The notes under the pieces are model-generated. The model saw only the letters and a list, made by a program, of their open reading frames with translations, ran no database searches and was not told the origin of the DNA. This document shows, piece by piece, positions 1-6,276 of a stretch of DNA of 7,059 nucleotides. The position numbers and the translations under genes are program-made. The stretch lies in assembly GCA_030590185.1 (NCBI GenBank), contig JAUUZB010000185.1, forward strand, positions 1 to 7,059. The letters are read 5' to 3'. Each line of letters begins with the position of its first letter. Positions within the stretch are counted from its first letter, which is position 1. The DNA is from Deltaproteobacteria bacterium (GTDB lineage Bacteria > Myxococcota > XYA12-FULL-58-9 > JAUUZB01).

Positions 1-85
1 AACTCACACGGGCAACGAGCAGGAGGGCCGCAACACCAATCGCGAAAATAGGTGCCTGGCGCAACGTTGAGCGGGACATCAGCAT
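1..85 (-). CDS. N-terminus of an exported or membrane-anchored protein (partial, runs off left edge)
   Basis: Reading the minus strand from the ATG at 85-83 gives 28 open codons to the window edge. The peptide begins MLMSRSTLRQ, followed by the hydrophobic stretch APIFAIGVAALLLVA. Two arginines (R5, R9) ahead of about 15 apolar residues is the layout of a Sec signal peptide or N-terminal membrane anchor. A second in-frame ATG at 79-77 (M3) is an alternative start. M1 is favoured because GGAAAG lies a few bases upstream in the transcript. A TATAAT promoter on the same strand (131-160) lies at a sensible distance. The mature protein is outside the window, so no function can be assigned. The fragment is short, so a chance open frame is possible; the signal-like composition plus promoter is what supports it. 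Confidence 0.55.
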   Translation of the reverse strand, partial: MLMSRSTLRQAPIFAIGVAALLLVARVS

Positions 86-130
86 ACTCTTTCCGGGACC
101 ACATCCCCAAATCAGACAATCTGCAGATTC

Positions 131-160
131 ATTATAGTGGGGGGGCGTCTCCCTGCGCAA
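131..160 (-). promoter_or_regulatory. Promoter for the left-edge minus-strand gene
   Basis: On the minus strand a perfect -10 hexamer TATAAT occupies 136-131, and TTGCGC (3 of 6 to the consensus -35) occupies 160-155, an 18-bp spacer. Transcription would start near 124, giving a leader of about 39 nt before the ATG at 85. The spacer contains seven consecutive C on the minus strand (G139-G145 on the plus strand). This fits a housekeeping sigma-70 type promoter. No experimental evidence is available. Confidence 0.5.
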
Positions 161-314
161 AGAATGAGACAACTCTGAGGCACAAGTCATTCAAATCAAC
201 GCGTCGCGTCATTTCTCAATACCGGCTCCTATTCCCAAAAATCGCCCTAGGTGACCAAATCACGCCGAGGTGCCGTTGAGATCCCCGGCGCCGGGAGAAG
301 CGAGACGGGCTCAG
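161..314. other. Intergenic stretch with no gene recognised
   Basis: Together with its flanking promoters, this lies in the 392-base gap (86-477) between the left-edge gene and rpsB. It is more AT-rich than the rest of the window. I see no convincing coding frame: a 75-codon plus-strand frame (52-279) starts at a GTG inside the opposite gene, has no SD and resembles no family. The only local structure noticed is an 11-base inverted repeat, ACGCG-T-CGCGT, at 199-209. It is too short to call an operator with any confidence. Confidence 0.5.
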
Positions 315-343
315 TTGCCATGGTGCAGGCGCTGTGCTAGATC
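315..343 (+). promoter_or_regulatory. Candidate rpsB-tsf promoter (extended -10)
   Basis: TTGCCA at 315-320 matches the -35 consensus at five of six positions. After exactly 17 bp comes TAGATC at 338-343, a weak hexamer (three of six) that carries the extended -10 dinucleotide TG at 335-336. The predicted start of transcription is about 350. That is one base before the first leader hairpin (351-378), which supports the assignment. The leader to the rpsB ATG would be about 128 nt. Other promoters further upstream cannot be excluded. Confidence 0.5.
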
Positions 344-349
344 CCGCCG

Positions 350-450
350 CCTCGGGCCGACGACGACGGTGGCCCGGGCAGATTACACACGCGTGGCCGT
401 TTGGATCGGTTCGGTGGTGACCCGTTGGGTTCGGACCGATGGGCCGCGCG
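350..450 (+). promoter_or_regulatory. Structured rpsB leader RNA, candidate S2-responsive regulatory element
   Basis: Two hairpins sit between the predicted transcription start and the rpsB SD. Hairpin I pairs 351-358 with 371-378 (8 bp, 12-nt loop). Hairpin II spans 390-450. Its outer stem pairs 390-398 with 442-450 (9 bp, one G-U). An asymmetric internal loop follows (399-404 against 441). The middle stem pairs 405-413 with 432-440 (9 bp, one G-U). A five-base bulge 414-418 (GUGGU) precedes an apical stem 419-423/427-431 with loop GUU. That is 23 pairs in 61 nt, ending 16 nt before the SD. In other bacteria S2 is known to repress rpsB-tsf through the rpsB leader, so autoregulation is the obvious hypothesis. 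The pairing is seen by eye; the function is inferred. Confidence 0.55.
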
Positions 451-477
451 GAGGAACAACCAAACTAGGAGAAAAAG

Positions 478-1332
478 ATGGCAGAGCTCAGTATGCGCGA
501 GATGCTCGAAGCGGGTGTTCACTTCGGGCACCAAACCAATCGCTGGAATCCCAAGATGGGGCGCTACATCTTCGGCGCCCGCAACGGCATCTACATCATC
601 GACCTCCAACAAACCGTCCCGTTGTTCTCCAAGGCCTACCAATTCCTCGCCGAGACTACCGCTAACGGCGAGAAGGTGCTGTTCGTCGGCACCAAGAAGC
701 AGGCCCAGGACGTAATCCAAGAGAACGCCCTGCGCGCCGGTCAGTTCTTCGTCAACAACCGCTGGCTCGGCGGCGCCCTGACCAACTACCGCACCATCAA
801 GCAAAGCCTCGACCGGATGCGTGGCATCGAGAAGATGGCCGAGGACGGTACCTTCGAGAAGCTGAATAAGAAGGAAGTCCTTCAGCTCACCCGTGAGCGC
901 CTCAAGCTCGAAAAGAACCTCGGCGGCCTCAAGGAGATGAACAAGCTCCCCGGCGCCATCTTCGTGATCGACATCCGCAAGGAGCACATTGCGGTGGCCG
1001 AAGCACGCAAGATCGGCATCCCGGTGGTGGCGGTGGTCGACACCAACTGCGATCCGGATCACGTCGACTACGTGGTCCCGGGCAACGACGACGCCATTCG
1101 CTCCATTCGCATCTTCGTGGCCAAGGCGGCCGACGCCTGTCTCGAGGGCACCAAGCGCTTCGAGGACTCTTTCCACCACGAGAAGACGGCCAAGAAAGAG
1201 GACGCCCCCGACGCGCTCCCCCCCGGAACCCCACGCGAGTCCAAAGACGGTCCCGGCCCAAAGGTCGAGGTCATTCGCGCCCCGGGCACCGAAGGCACCG
1301 AAGGCGACGACAGCACCCGGCCGCAACCCTAG
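478..1332 (+). CDS. rpsB: 30S ribosomal protein S2
   Basis: S2 binds at the head-body junction of the 30S subunit and is among the last proteins to assemble; it is needed for S1 binding. The 284-residue product has both classical S2 signatures. The first is the N-terminal segment [17 protein letters not shown] (about residues 11-27). The second lies near 158-182 ([13 protein letters not shown] onward through EARKIGIP). [11 protein letters not shown] (93-103) and the VDTNCDP turn (188-194) are also typical. The start is fixed by AGGAGA at 467-472, six bases or so before the ATG. The usual S2 length is about 230-260 residues; here residues from about 232 form a low-complexity tail rich in Pro, Gly, Asp, Glu and Lys, probably disordered. 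The tail contains a run of seven C (1218-1224). It lies 60 bp upstream of tsf in the conserved S2/EF-Ts operon order. Confidence 0.99.
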   Translation: MAELSMREMLEAGVHFGHQTNRWNPKMGRYIFGARNGIYIIDLQQTVPLFSKAYQFLAETTANGEKVLFVGTKKQAQDVIQENALRAGQFFVNNRWLGGALTNYRTIKQSLDRMRGIEKMAEDGTFEKLNKKEVLQLTRERLKLEKNLGGLKEMNKLPGAIFVIDIRKEHIAVAEARKIGIPVVAVVDTNCDPDHVDYVVPGNDDAIRSIRIFVAKAADACLEGTKRFEDSFHHEKTAKKEDAPDALPPGTPRESKDGPGPKVEVIRAPGTEGTEGDDSTRPQP

Positions 1333-1392
1333 CTCACCCCCCACAACGCAACTCGGTCCGCCCATACCGTGGGCGACTGTCGGAATACTGCC

Positions 1393-2043
<651 letters not shown>

Positions 2044-2046
2044 CGA

Positions 2047-2487
2047 TCACCCGGCGCTGCGGCTTCGCTGCGGCGGCGCTTCGAGCTCCGACTCGATCGC
2101 ATCCACCCAACCGACGATCCGCTCGGCGATCCGCTCGCGTTGCGCCTCTGGGAGCCGGCGCATGGTGTCGAGGATCTGCCGCTCCACCAGGGACAGGGGC
2201 GGACTCTGGGTAGGATCCCGTTCGTAGCGGATGATCGACTCGCGTAGCCACTCCGGGGCGCGGCTGGCGTAGGCCAAGCGCTGGACATACTCGATGTCGT
2301 CGATCGTAAAAGCACGGCAGAGCTTGACCGTGACCGCGGGCGAAGGCTGAGTGAGCTGTAGCTCCCACTGCCCCACGTAGCCGGGAGAAACCTGTAGCGT
2401 CTTGGCCAACGCCCTCTGGCTGAGATGATGCTCCCGCCGGATCGCTTTGATCAGATCCGAGAAGCACGAGTAGTCGCGAACATCCAT
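2047..2487 (-). CDS. XRE-type helix-turn-helix regulator
   Basis: The 146-residue protein has an N-terminal Cro/C1-type HTH at about residues 9-62. The core LSQRALAKTLQVSPGYVGQW (22-41) shows the Ser-Gln start of helix 2 and a recognition helix around SPGYVGQWE. A charged, helical C-terminal half (about 88-134) contains the LPEAQRERIAERI segment, plausibly for dimerisation, then a short basic tail. There is no membrane segment or enzymatic domain. An open frame extends 73 codons further upstream, but that part is arginine-rich and overlaps the divergent gene's promoter and 5' end. The ATG at 2487 is preferred because it is preceded by GGGAG and a -10 box, and because the HTH begins nine residues in. 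The gene converges on tsf with a 3-bp gap and diverges from the cysteine-rich gene, so it could regulate itself or that gene. The target is unknown. Confidence 0.88.
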   Translation of the reverse strand: MDVRDYSCFSDLIKAIRREHHLSQRALAKTLQVSPGYVGQWELQLTQPSPAVTVKLCRAFTIDDIEYVQRLAYASRAPEWLRESIIRYERDPTQSPPLSLVERQILDTMRRLPEAQRERIAERIVGWVDAIESELEAPPQRSRSAG

Positions 2488-2496
2488 GATGCTCCC

Positions 2497-2524
2497 ATTG
2501 TAGCCGGGCCTGCGGCTGGCGCAA
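2497..2524 (-). promoter_or_regulatory. Promoter for the HTH regulator
   Basis: On the minus strand TACAAT (2502-2497, five of six to the -10 consensus) lies 16 bp downstream of TTGCGC (2524-2519, three of six to the -35). The end of the -10 box is only nine bases from the ATG at 2487. A start of transcription at the usual distance would therefore leave a leader of about one to three bases. The GGGAG at 2496-2492 that looks like an SD would then not be transcribed. Either the message is nearly leaderless or the true promoter is further upstream. Confidence 0.45.
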
Positions 2525-2574
2525 ACGTCGTTTGTGGATCCCCATCTTCTTGGCTCTCGCCGACCAGATCTCGC

Positions 2575-2659
2575 ACCCTCCTCAACCTCTCGTCCATCAG
2601 ATTCTCTTACCCTCCTCGACGCGATGCGGTAGATTCCTCCCATGGGGCGCACCCTCCTC
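2575..2659. repeat. Three direct copies of ACCCTCCTC in the divergent promoter region
   Basis: The nonamer ACCCTCCTC occurs at 2575-2583, 2609-2617 and 2651-2659, spaced 34 and 42 bp start to start. Copies 1 and 3 extend to an identical 12-mer GCACCCTCCTCA; copies 1 and 2 share ACCCTCCTC followed by A/G then AC. Copy 2 overlaps the putative -35 of the cysteine-rich gene, and copy 3 falls in its codons 4-6 (Thr-Leu-Leu). They could be regulator binding sites, or chance repeats of pyrimidine-rich sequence. Confidence 0.35.
2607..2635 (+). promoter_or_regulatory. Possible leaderless promoter for the cysteine-rich gene
   Basis: TAGATT at 2630-2635 fits the TAnnnT form of the -10 box (four of six to the consensus). 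TTACCC 17 bp upstream (2607-2612) is a poor -35. Six bases separate the -10 box from the ATG at 2642, so transcription could begin at or next to the start codon. In agreement, the bases before the ATG are pyrimidine-rich (TTCCTCCC) and contain no SD. This is a positional argument only. Confidence 0.4.
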
Positions 2660-3577
2660 ATCAGCCTGGCCTGCACCACCACGATCGCGGGTTTCGCCTG
2701 CTCCACCCCCTGCGGGGACCTCGCGGCCCACGCCGAGGATTGTGGCTTCGCCGCCGGTCGCTATGCCGACGATCGGGATTCGGTCTGCCAACAGCTCCGC
2801 CACGACCTGCTCGTCGATAATGAGCCGTCCGCTTTCGACGCATTCGCCGCCTGCGTGGTCGAGTCGGAGTGCAGCGACGGCGAGGCGATCGCGACCTGCT
2901 CCGAGGGAGAGTATCCCGAGGCCTACGCGGATCCCTGCCAACGCTACCGCCTGTGGGCGGCTGCCTGCGGACTCGAGCCGCTCGGCACCGAGGATGGCTG
3001 CGGCGACGTGGAGGAAACCGCCGCCGCGGTGCCCTTCGCCGATTGGGTGGAGTGCATCACCGCCGGTGGCTGCCCGCTGCCCGACGACGACCGCTACGAC
3101 GAATGCCAGGACGTCGTCCCGCCGGCGATGCTCGACCTGCTCGACGCCTGCCTGATCATCGAGGACTGGACCACCGCCTGCGCAGAGGTGGTCACCAGCG
3201 GCGTCCCGGTCACCGAGACCTCCTTGGTCGAGTGTTTCATTCAGGCGCAGCCGTTTACCGCCGCGAGCTATTTGGAGTACGCCGAGTGCCTCGAGCCGGT
3301 GAGTTGCGACGACACCCTGGCGCGCTACACGTGTTTTGGGAACCTCGACCTCGGGGTGCTCGACCCAACCCAAGTCACATCCCAATGCCAGGAGCTGCTG
3401 GCCTACGCCGCCCATTGCAACAACGGCCTCGGCGGCGGCTCCATAGAGGCCTGCACCACCATGTTTGCGCGGGTAACACCGGAGAGCTTTGGGGCCTACA
3501 TCGTCTGCCTGAAGTCCTATCCGTGCAACGACGTGGCGGCTGGGTATGAGTGTGGGGAGTATCTCGAGTTCATCTAG
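2642..3577 (+). CDS. Exported protein with four tandem six-cysteine modules
   Basis: I do not recognise a named family. The 311-residue protein starts with a signal peptide (basic G2-R3, then TLLISLACTTTIAGFA) ending at Cys20. GFAC is a poor lipobox, so it may be a lipoprotein or a type I substrate. The remainder has exactly 24 cysteines in four repeats of about 71-79 residues. Each repeat follows C-x9-C-x(10-17)-C-x(17-21)-C-x5-C-x(8-10)-C. First cysteines are 24, 99, 170 and 249; last are 86, 155, 231 and 304. The x9 and x5 gaps are invariant, and an aromatic-rich helix precedes the fourth cysteine (as in SFGAYIVC). The even count suggests disulfides in the periplasm or at the surface. The protein is acidic, with no membrane segment after the signal. 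The regulator is divergent upstream; the symporter follows after 51 bp on the same strand. Confidence 0.87.
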   Translation: MGRTLLISLACTTTIAGFACSTPCGDLAAHAEDCGFAAGRYADDRDSVCQQLRHDLLVDNEPSAFDAFAACVVESECSDGEAIATCSEGEYPEAYADPCQRYRLWAAACGLEPLGTEDGCGDVEETAAAVPFADWVECITAGGCPLPDDDRYDECQDVVPPAMLDLLDACLIIEDWTTACAEVVTSGVPVTETSLVECFIQAQPFTAASYLEYAECLEPVSCDDTLARYTCFGNLDLGVLDPTQVTSQCQELLAYAAHCNNGLGGGSIEACTTMFARVTPESFGAYIVCLKSYPCNDVAAGYECGEYLEFI

Positions 3578-3628
3578 CGGCCGCGCCGCGCTCGACGTCC
3601 ACCTGGCACCCAAGATAGGGGAGTTGAC

Positions 3629-5218
3629 GTGAGCATCATCGATTGGATCGTGATCGCGGTCTACATGGCCGGCATGATCGGCCTCTCGGTTTTCCTCGGC
3701 CGCGGGCAGTCGAGCAGCGAGGACTATTATGTAGGCGGGCGCAATCTGCCCTGGTGGGCGGTCGGCATCTCGACCATGGCCACCCAAACCTCAGCGATCA
3801 GCTTCATCTCGATCCCGGCATTCATCGCCCTCAAACCGGGCGGCGGTCTGACCTGGCTGCAGTACGAGCTAGCGGTGCCGCTCGCCATGATCGCGGTGAT
3901 GGTGCTGTTAATCCCCTTCTTTCGTCGGCTCGAGCTGGTGAGCGTCTACGAATACCTGGAGCTACGCTTTGGCTCCGCGGTGCGGACCTTCGTCAGCGGC
4001 GTCTTTCTGCTCAGCCGCGGGCTCGGCACCGGGGTAGGGGTCTACGCCAGCGGTATCGTGCTCGCGGTCTGCCTGGACCTGCCTGTCTGGTCGACGATCT
4101 TGATGATCGGCGTGGTCACCGTGATCTACGACACCATCGGCGGGATGACGGCGGTCGTCTACTCCGACGTGATTCAAATGGTGGTGTTGCTCGGCGGCCT
4201 GCTGCTGTGCATCGGCCTCGCCGCGGGCGAGGTGGGCGGCCTCGGTGAGATGTTCGCGTCCTTTCCGGCGGAGCGCTGGACGGGTATCGACGGCGGCCAC
4301 GGGCTCGGGGATGGATCGAAGGCGCCCTTCTGGGGGTTTTTGATCGGTGGTTTCTTCCTCTACGCATCCTACTACGGAACCGACCAGAGCCAGGTGCAGC
4401 GCGAGCTCTCCGCGCCGACCCTGGCGGACACCAAACGCTCGCTGGTCTTCAACGGCCTGGCGCGTTTCCCGCTGACTATCCTCTACCTGGTGCTCGGCAT
4501 CGCGGTCGGTGCGGTCTACCTCGCCTCACCAGAGCTGCGCGCTTCGGTCCCGGGCGACGAGCTCGACCAGTTGGTGCCCCAGTTCATCCTCCAGAAAGTG
4601 CCGACCGGCCTGCGCGGGGTGCTGTTCGCCGCCATCCTCGCCGCGGCCATGTCCAGCCTCGACTCGGCTCTGAACTCCCTGTCGGCCGCTACCATGCGCG
4701 ACTTCATCGAGAAGTTCGCCAAGGTGCCAGAGCACCGCCTGATGCGGGTGGCCAAGATCACCACGGTGATCTGGGGCGCGGTGATCACCGGCTTTGCTTT
4801 TTTGGTGGGCGGGATCTCCGACACGGTGGTGGAGGGGATCAACAAGATCGGCTCGGCCTTCTACGGCCCGATCCTAGCCGCCTTCCTGGTTGGGGTGCTT
4901 TCGCGACGGGCCACCGGCAGCGGAATCATCACCGGCGTCATGGCCGGGGTCGGGTTCAACCTGTGCCTGTGGATCTTTGCCGATAGCGTTTTCTGGATGT
5001 GGTGGAATGCCTTGGGTTTGGTGGTCACGGTCATCGTCACCCTGCTGGTGAGCCTGGCCACGCCTGCGCCGAGCGCCCAGACGATCGCGAAGTTCACCCT
5101 GGTGGGCGTCGGTAGCCTCGAGGACGAGCGCAAGTGGCTCAAGGTCTACGCGGTCCTGGTGCTCTACTTTGGGGTGATCCTGGCCTGCTGCCTGCTGATC
5201 GGAAACCTGGCGCCCTAA
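3629..5218 (+). CDS. Sodium:solute symporter (SSS / SLC5 family)
   Basis: This 529-residue inner-membrane protein would couple the inward sodium gradient to uptake of a solute. The sequence predicts 13-14 membrane segments, beginning at residues 5-23 and ending near 504-525. Family landmarks are DYYVGGRNLPWW (32-43); GISTMATQTSAISF (46-59) in the first core helix; DTIGGMTAVVYSDVIQ (168-183); the SLC5 signature TDQSQVQR (251-258); and AAAMSSLDSALNS (338-350). Ser342-Ser343 of the last motif align with the Na2-site serines of vSGLT, so sodium coupling looks intact. The substrate (sugar, vitamin, anion or other) cannot be read from sequence alone. The GTG start at 3629 is supported by AGGGGAG at 3617-3623, the best SD besides that of rpsB. 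It may share a transcript with the cysteine-rich gene 51 bp upstream. Its stop is 3 bp from the converging kinase gene. Confidence 0.95.
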   Translation: MSIIDWIVIAVYMAGMIGLSVFLGRGQSSSEDYYVGGRNLPWWAVGISTMATQTSAISFISIPAFIALKPGGGLTWLQYELAVPLAMIAVMVLLIPFFRRLELVSVYEYLELRFGSAVRTFVSGVFLLSRGLGTGVGVYASGIVLAVCLDLPVWSTILMIGVVTVIYDTIGGMTAVVYSDVIQMVVLLGGLLLCIGLAAGEVGGLGEMFASFPAERWTGIDGGHGLGDGSKAPFWGFLIGGFFLYASYYGTDQSQVQRELSAPTLADTKRSLVFNGLARFPLTILYLVLGIAVGAVYLASPELRASVPGDELDQLVPQFILQKVPTGLRGVLFAAILAAAMSSLDSALNSLSAATMRDFIEKFAKVPEHRLMRVAKITTVIWGAVITGFAFLVGGISDTVVEGINKIGSAFYGPILAAFLVGVLSRRATGSGIITGVMAGVGFNLCLWIFADSVFWMWWNALGLVVTVIVTLLVSLATPAPSAQTIAKFTLVGVGSLEDERKWLKVYAVLVLYFGVILACCLLIGNLAP

Positions 5219-5231
5219 GGCTCAGCCTTTT
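5217..5231 (+). terminator. Very short hairpin at the symporter/kinase junction, weak terminator candidate
   Basis: AAGGC (5217-5221) pairs with GCCTT (5225-5229) around a TCA loop, and the T run extends to 5231. The symporter stop TAA overlaps the left arm, and the kinase stop codon is the loop. Only the plus-strand RNA has a following U run, and it is short. A five-pair stem is below what intrinsic terminators usually show, so this is a marginal call. Confidence 0.22.
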
Positions 5232-6235
5232 GCCTCGGGTGCGGTGGTGGCCTTGGCGGCCGCCGGCTTGCGAAACAAGCCGCGAACCACCGCGGCGATG
5301 GCGAGCTCGGTGCCAATGTTCGGGTCGTAGAGCGCCTCGAGCCGGTCGGCAAAGATCTCGCAGCTCGCCAGCCGCGGCGGGTGGCGGGTGGTGAGGTCCT
5401 TGATCAGCTTCCAGGCCTGGCGTTGGCCCGGGGCATCCCGTCGGGGGGAGGTCGCGACCAGCACCAGCTCATCGAGCTCCGGCGGTACCTCGGCTCGGAG
5501 CTTCGAAGGCGGCGGTCGCTTGCCGTCCACGATCGCGTCCCAGATGTCGATGGTCCGATCACCGCTGAATGCAGGCCGGTTGGTCAACAACTCGAAGAGG
5601 ATGGCGCCGAGGGCAAAAACGTCAGTGGCGGGCGAGACCTGCTTCTGATCAATTTGCTCCGGGGTCATGTAGGGCGCCTTGCCCACCACCCCGATAGTCT
5701 TCGCCGGGTCACGCTTGCCGATGCGGGCGATGCCAAAGTCGCCGAGCCGGATCTCCCCGAGGTCGGAGATGAAGATGTTCGAGGGGGAGACGTCGCAGTG
5801 CACCAGGCAAAGGGGCTCGCCGCTCGGGGCGCGCGCTGTGTGGGCGTAGTTGAGCGCCTCAGCCACGACGTGCGCCACGTAGCAAGCGAAATCGATCGGC
5901 AGCAGGATGGACCGTTCCTGGCACGCGTCCATGATCTCACCGAGGTCGCGGCCGTTGATAAACTCGAGGGCCATGTAAGGAAGTCTGCCCACGGCCCCCG
6001 CCTCGAGCACGCGGATGATCGCCGGGTGGGTGAGCTGCTGGGTGACTTCGGCCTCGGCGTTGAAGAGATCGACGTAGGCGGGATCACCGGCCACGTCCTC
6101 CCGCATCCGCTTGAGCGCCACCGTCTCGCCCTCGAGGGGGCCGGCCAGCACCCGGGCGCGAAAGACTTCGGCCATGCCGCCGCGGCCGATGAAGGCCTCG
6201 AGCTCGTAGTTGCCGAACCTCGCGCCGTCCGCCAT
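5222..6235 (-). CDS. Hanks-type serine/threonine protein kinase with HCD instead of HRD
   Basis: The 337-residue protein is a single cytoplasmic kinase domain with a short Ala/Lys-rich tail and no membrane segment or sensor domain. In order: glycine loop GRGGMAEVF (17-25); ATP-anchoring Lys42 in VALKRM; helix-C Glu61; catalytic loop HCDVSPSN (146-153) with Asp148 and Asn153; DFG at 166-168; TPE in place of APE at 181-183; and Asp195 in TDVFALG. All phosphotransfer residues are present. The arginine next to the catalytic aspartate is cysteine (codon TGC at 5797-5795), making it a non-RD kinase, in which activation-loop phosphorylation is usually not the switch. The start at 6235 is fixed by an in-frame TAG directly before it. 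No SD is visible; the bases before the ATG read CCTCCTTAG. It lies 41 bp after hrpB on the same strand. Substrates are unknown. Confidence 0.95.
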   Translation of the reverse strand: MADGARFGNYELEAFIGRGGMAEVFRARVLAGPLEGETVALKRMREDVAGDPAYVDLFNAEAEVTQQLTHPAIIRVLEAGAVGRLPYMALEFINGRDLGEIMDACQERSILLPIDFACYVAHVVAEALNYAHTARAPSGEPLCLVHCDVSPSNIFISDLGEIRLGDFGIARIGKRDPAKTIGVVGKAPYMTPEQIDQKQVSPATDVFALGAILFELLTNRPAFSGDRTIDIWDAIVDGKRPPPSKLRAEVPPELDELVLVATSPRRDAPGQRQAWKLIKDLTTRHPPRLASCEIFADRLEALYDPNIGTELAIAAVVRGLFRKPAAAKATTAPEAKG

Positions 6236-6276
6236 CTAAGGAGGTTCCGGCACAACCGGCCGGCAGGTCAAGCGAC

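Noticed and set aside
199..209. ACGCG-T-CGCGT inverted repeat as an operator
   Set aside because: The arms are only five bases and do not extend, and it overlaps no clear promoter.
1369..1392. GTG at 1369 as the start of EF-Ts
   Set aside because: It adds eight residues not matching EF-Ts N-termini and has no SD. The ATG at 1393 aligns with the family.
2052..2078. Hairpin just after the tsf stop (2055-2063 pairs with 2067-2075, loop TTC)
   Set aside because: It forms only with G-U pairs in the plus-strand RNA, has no U run after it, and is coding sequence for the HTH protein's tail. It is not a convincing terminator.
2488..2706. Upstream extension of the HTH protein by 73 codons
   Set aside because: The extension is arginine-rich, unlike XRE N-termini, and would overlap the promoter and first codons of the divergent gene. 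The ATG at 2487 has -10 and SD-like context.
3577..3589. GCGGC/GCCGC hairpin directly after the cysteine-rich gene
   Set aside because: It has a five-pair stem with a 3-nt loop and no U run. It is more likely GC-rich spacer than a terminator.
2597..3787. A 396-codon open frame on the minus strand, longer than the cysteine-rich gene it overlaps
   Set aside because: It begins inside the symporter gene and has no recognisable family or SD. The plus-strand frame instead has a signal peptide and a regular cysteine repeat. Long antisense frames are expected in GC-rich DNA.
6237..6245. Plus-strand TAAGGAGGT, a perfect Shine-Dalgarno sequence
   Set aside because: No start codon or credible gene follows on the plus strand. 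It is the complement of the bases before the minus-strand kinase start.
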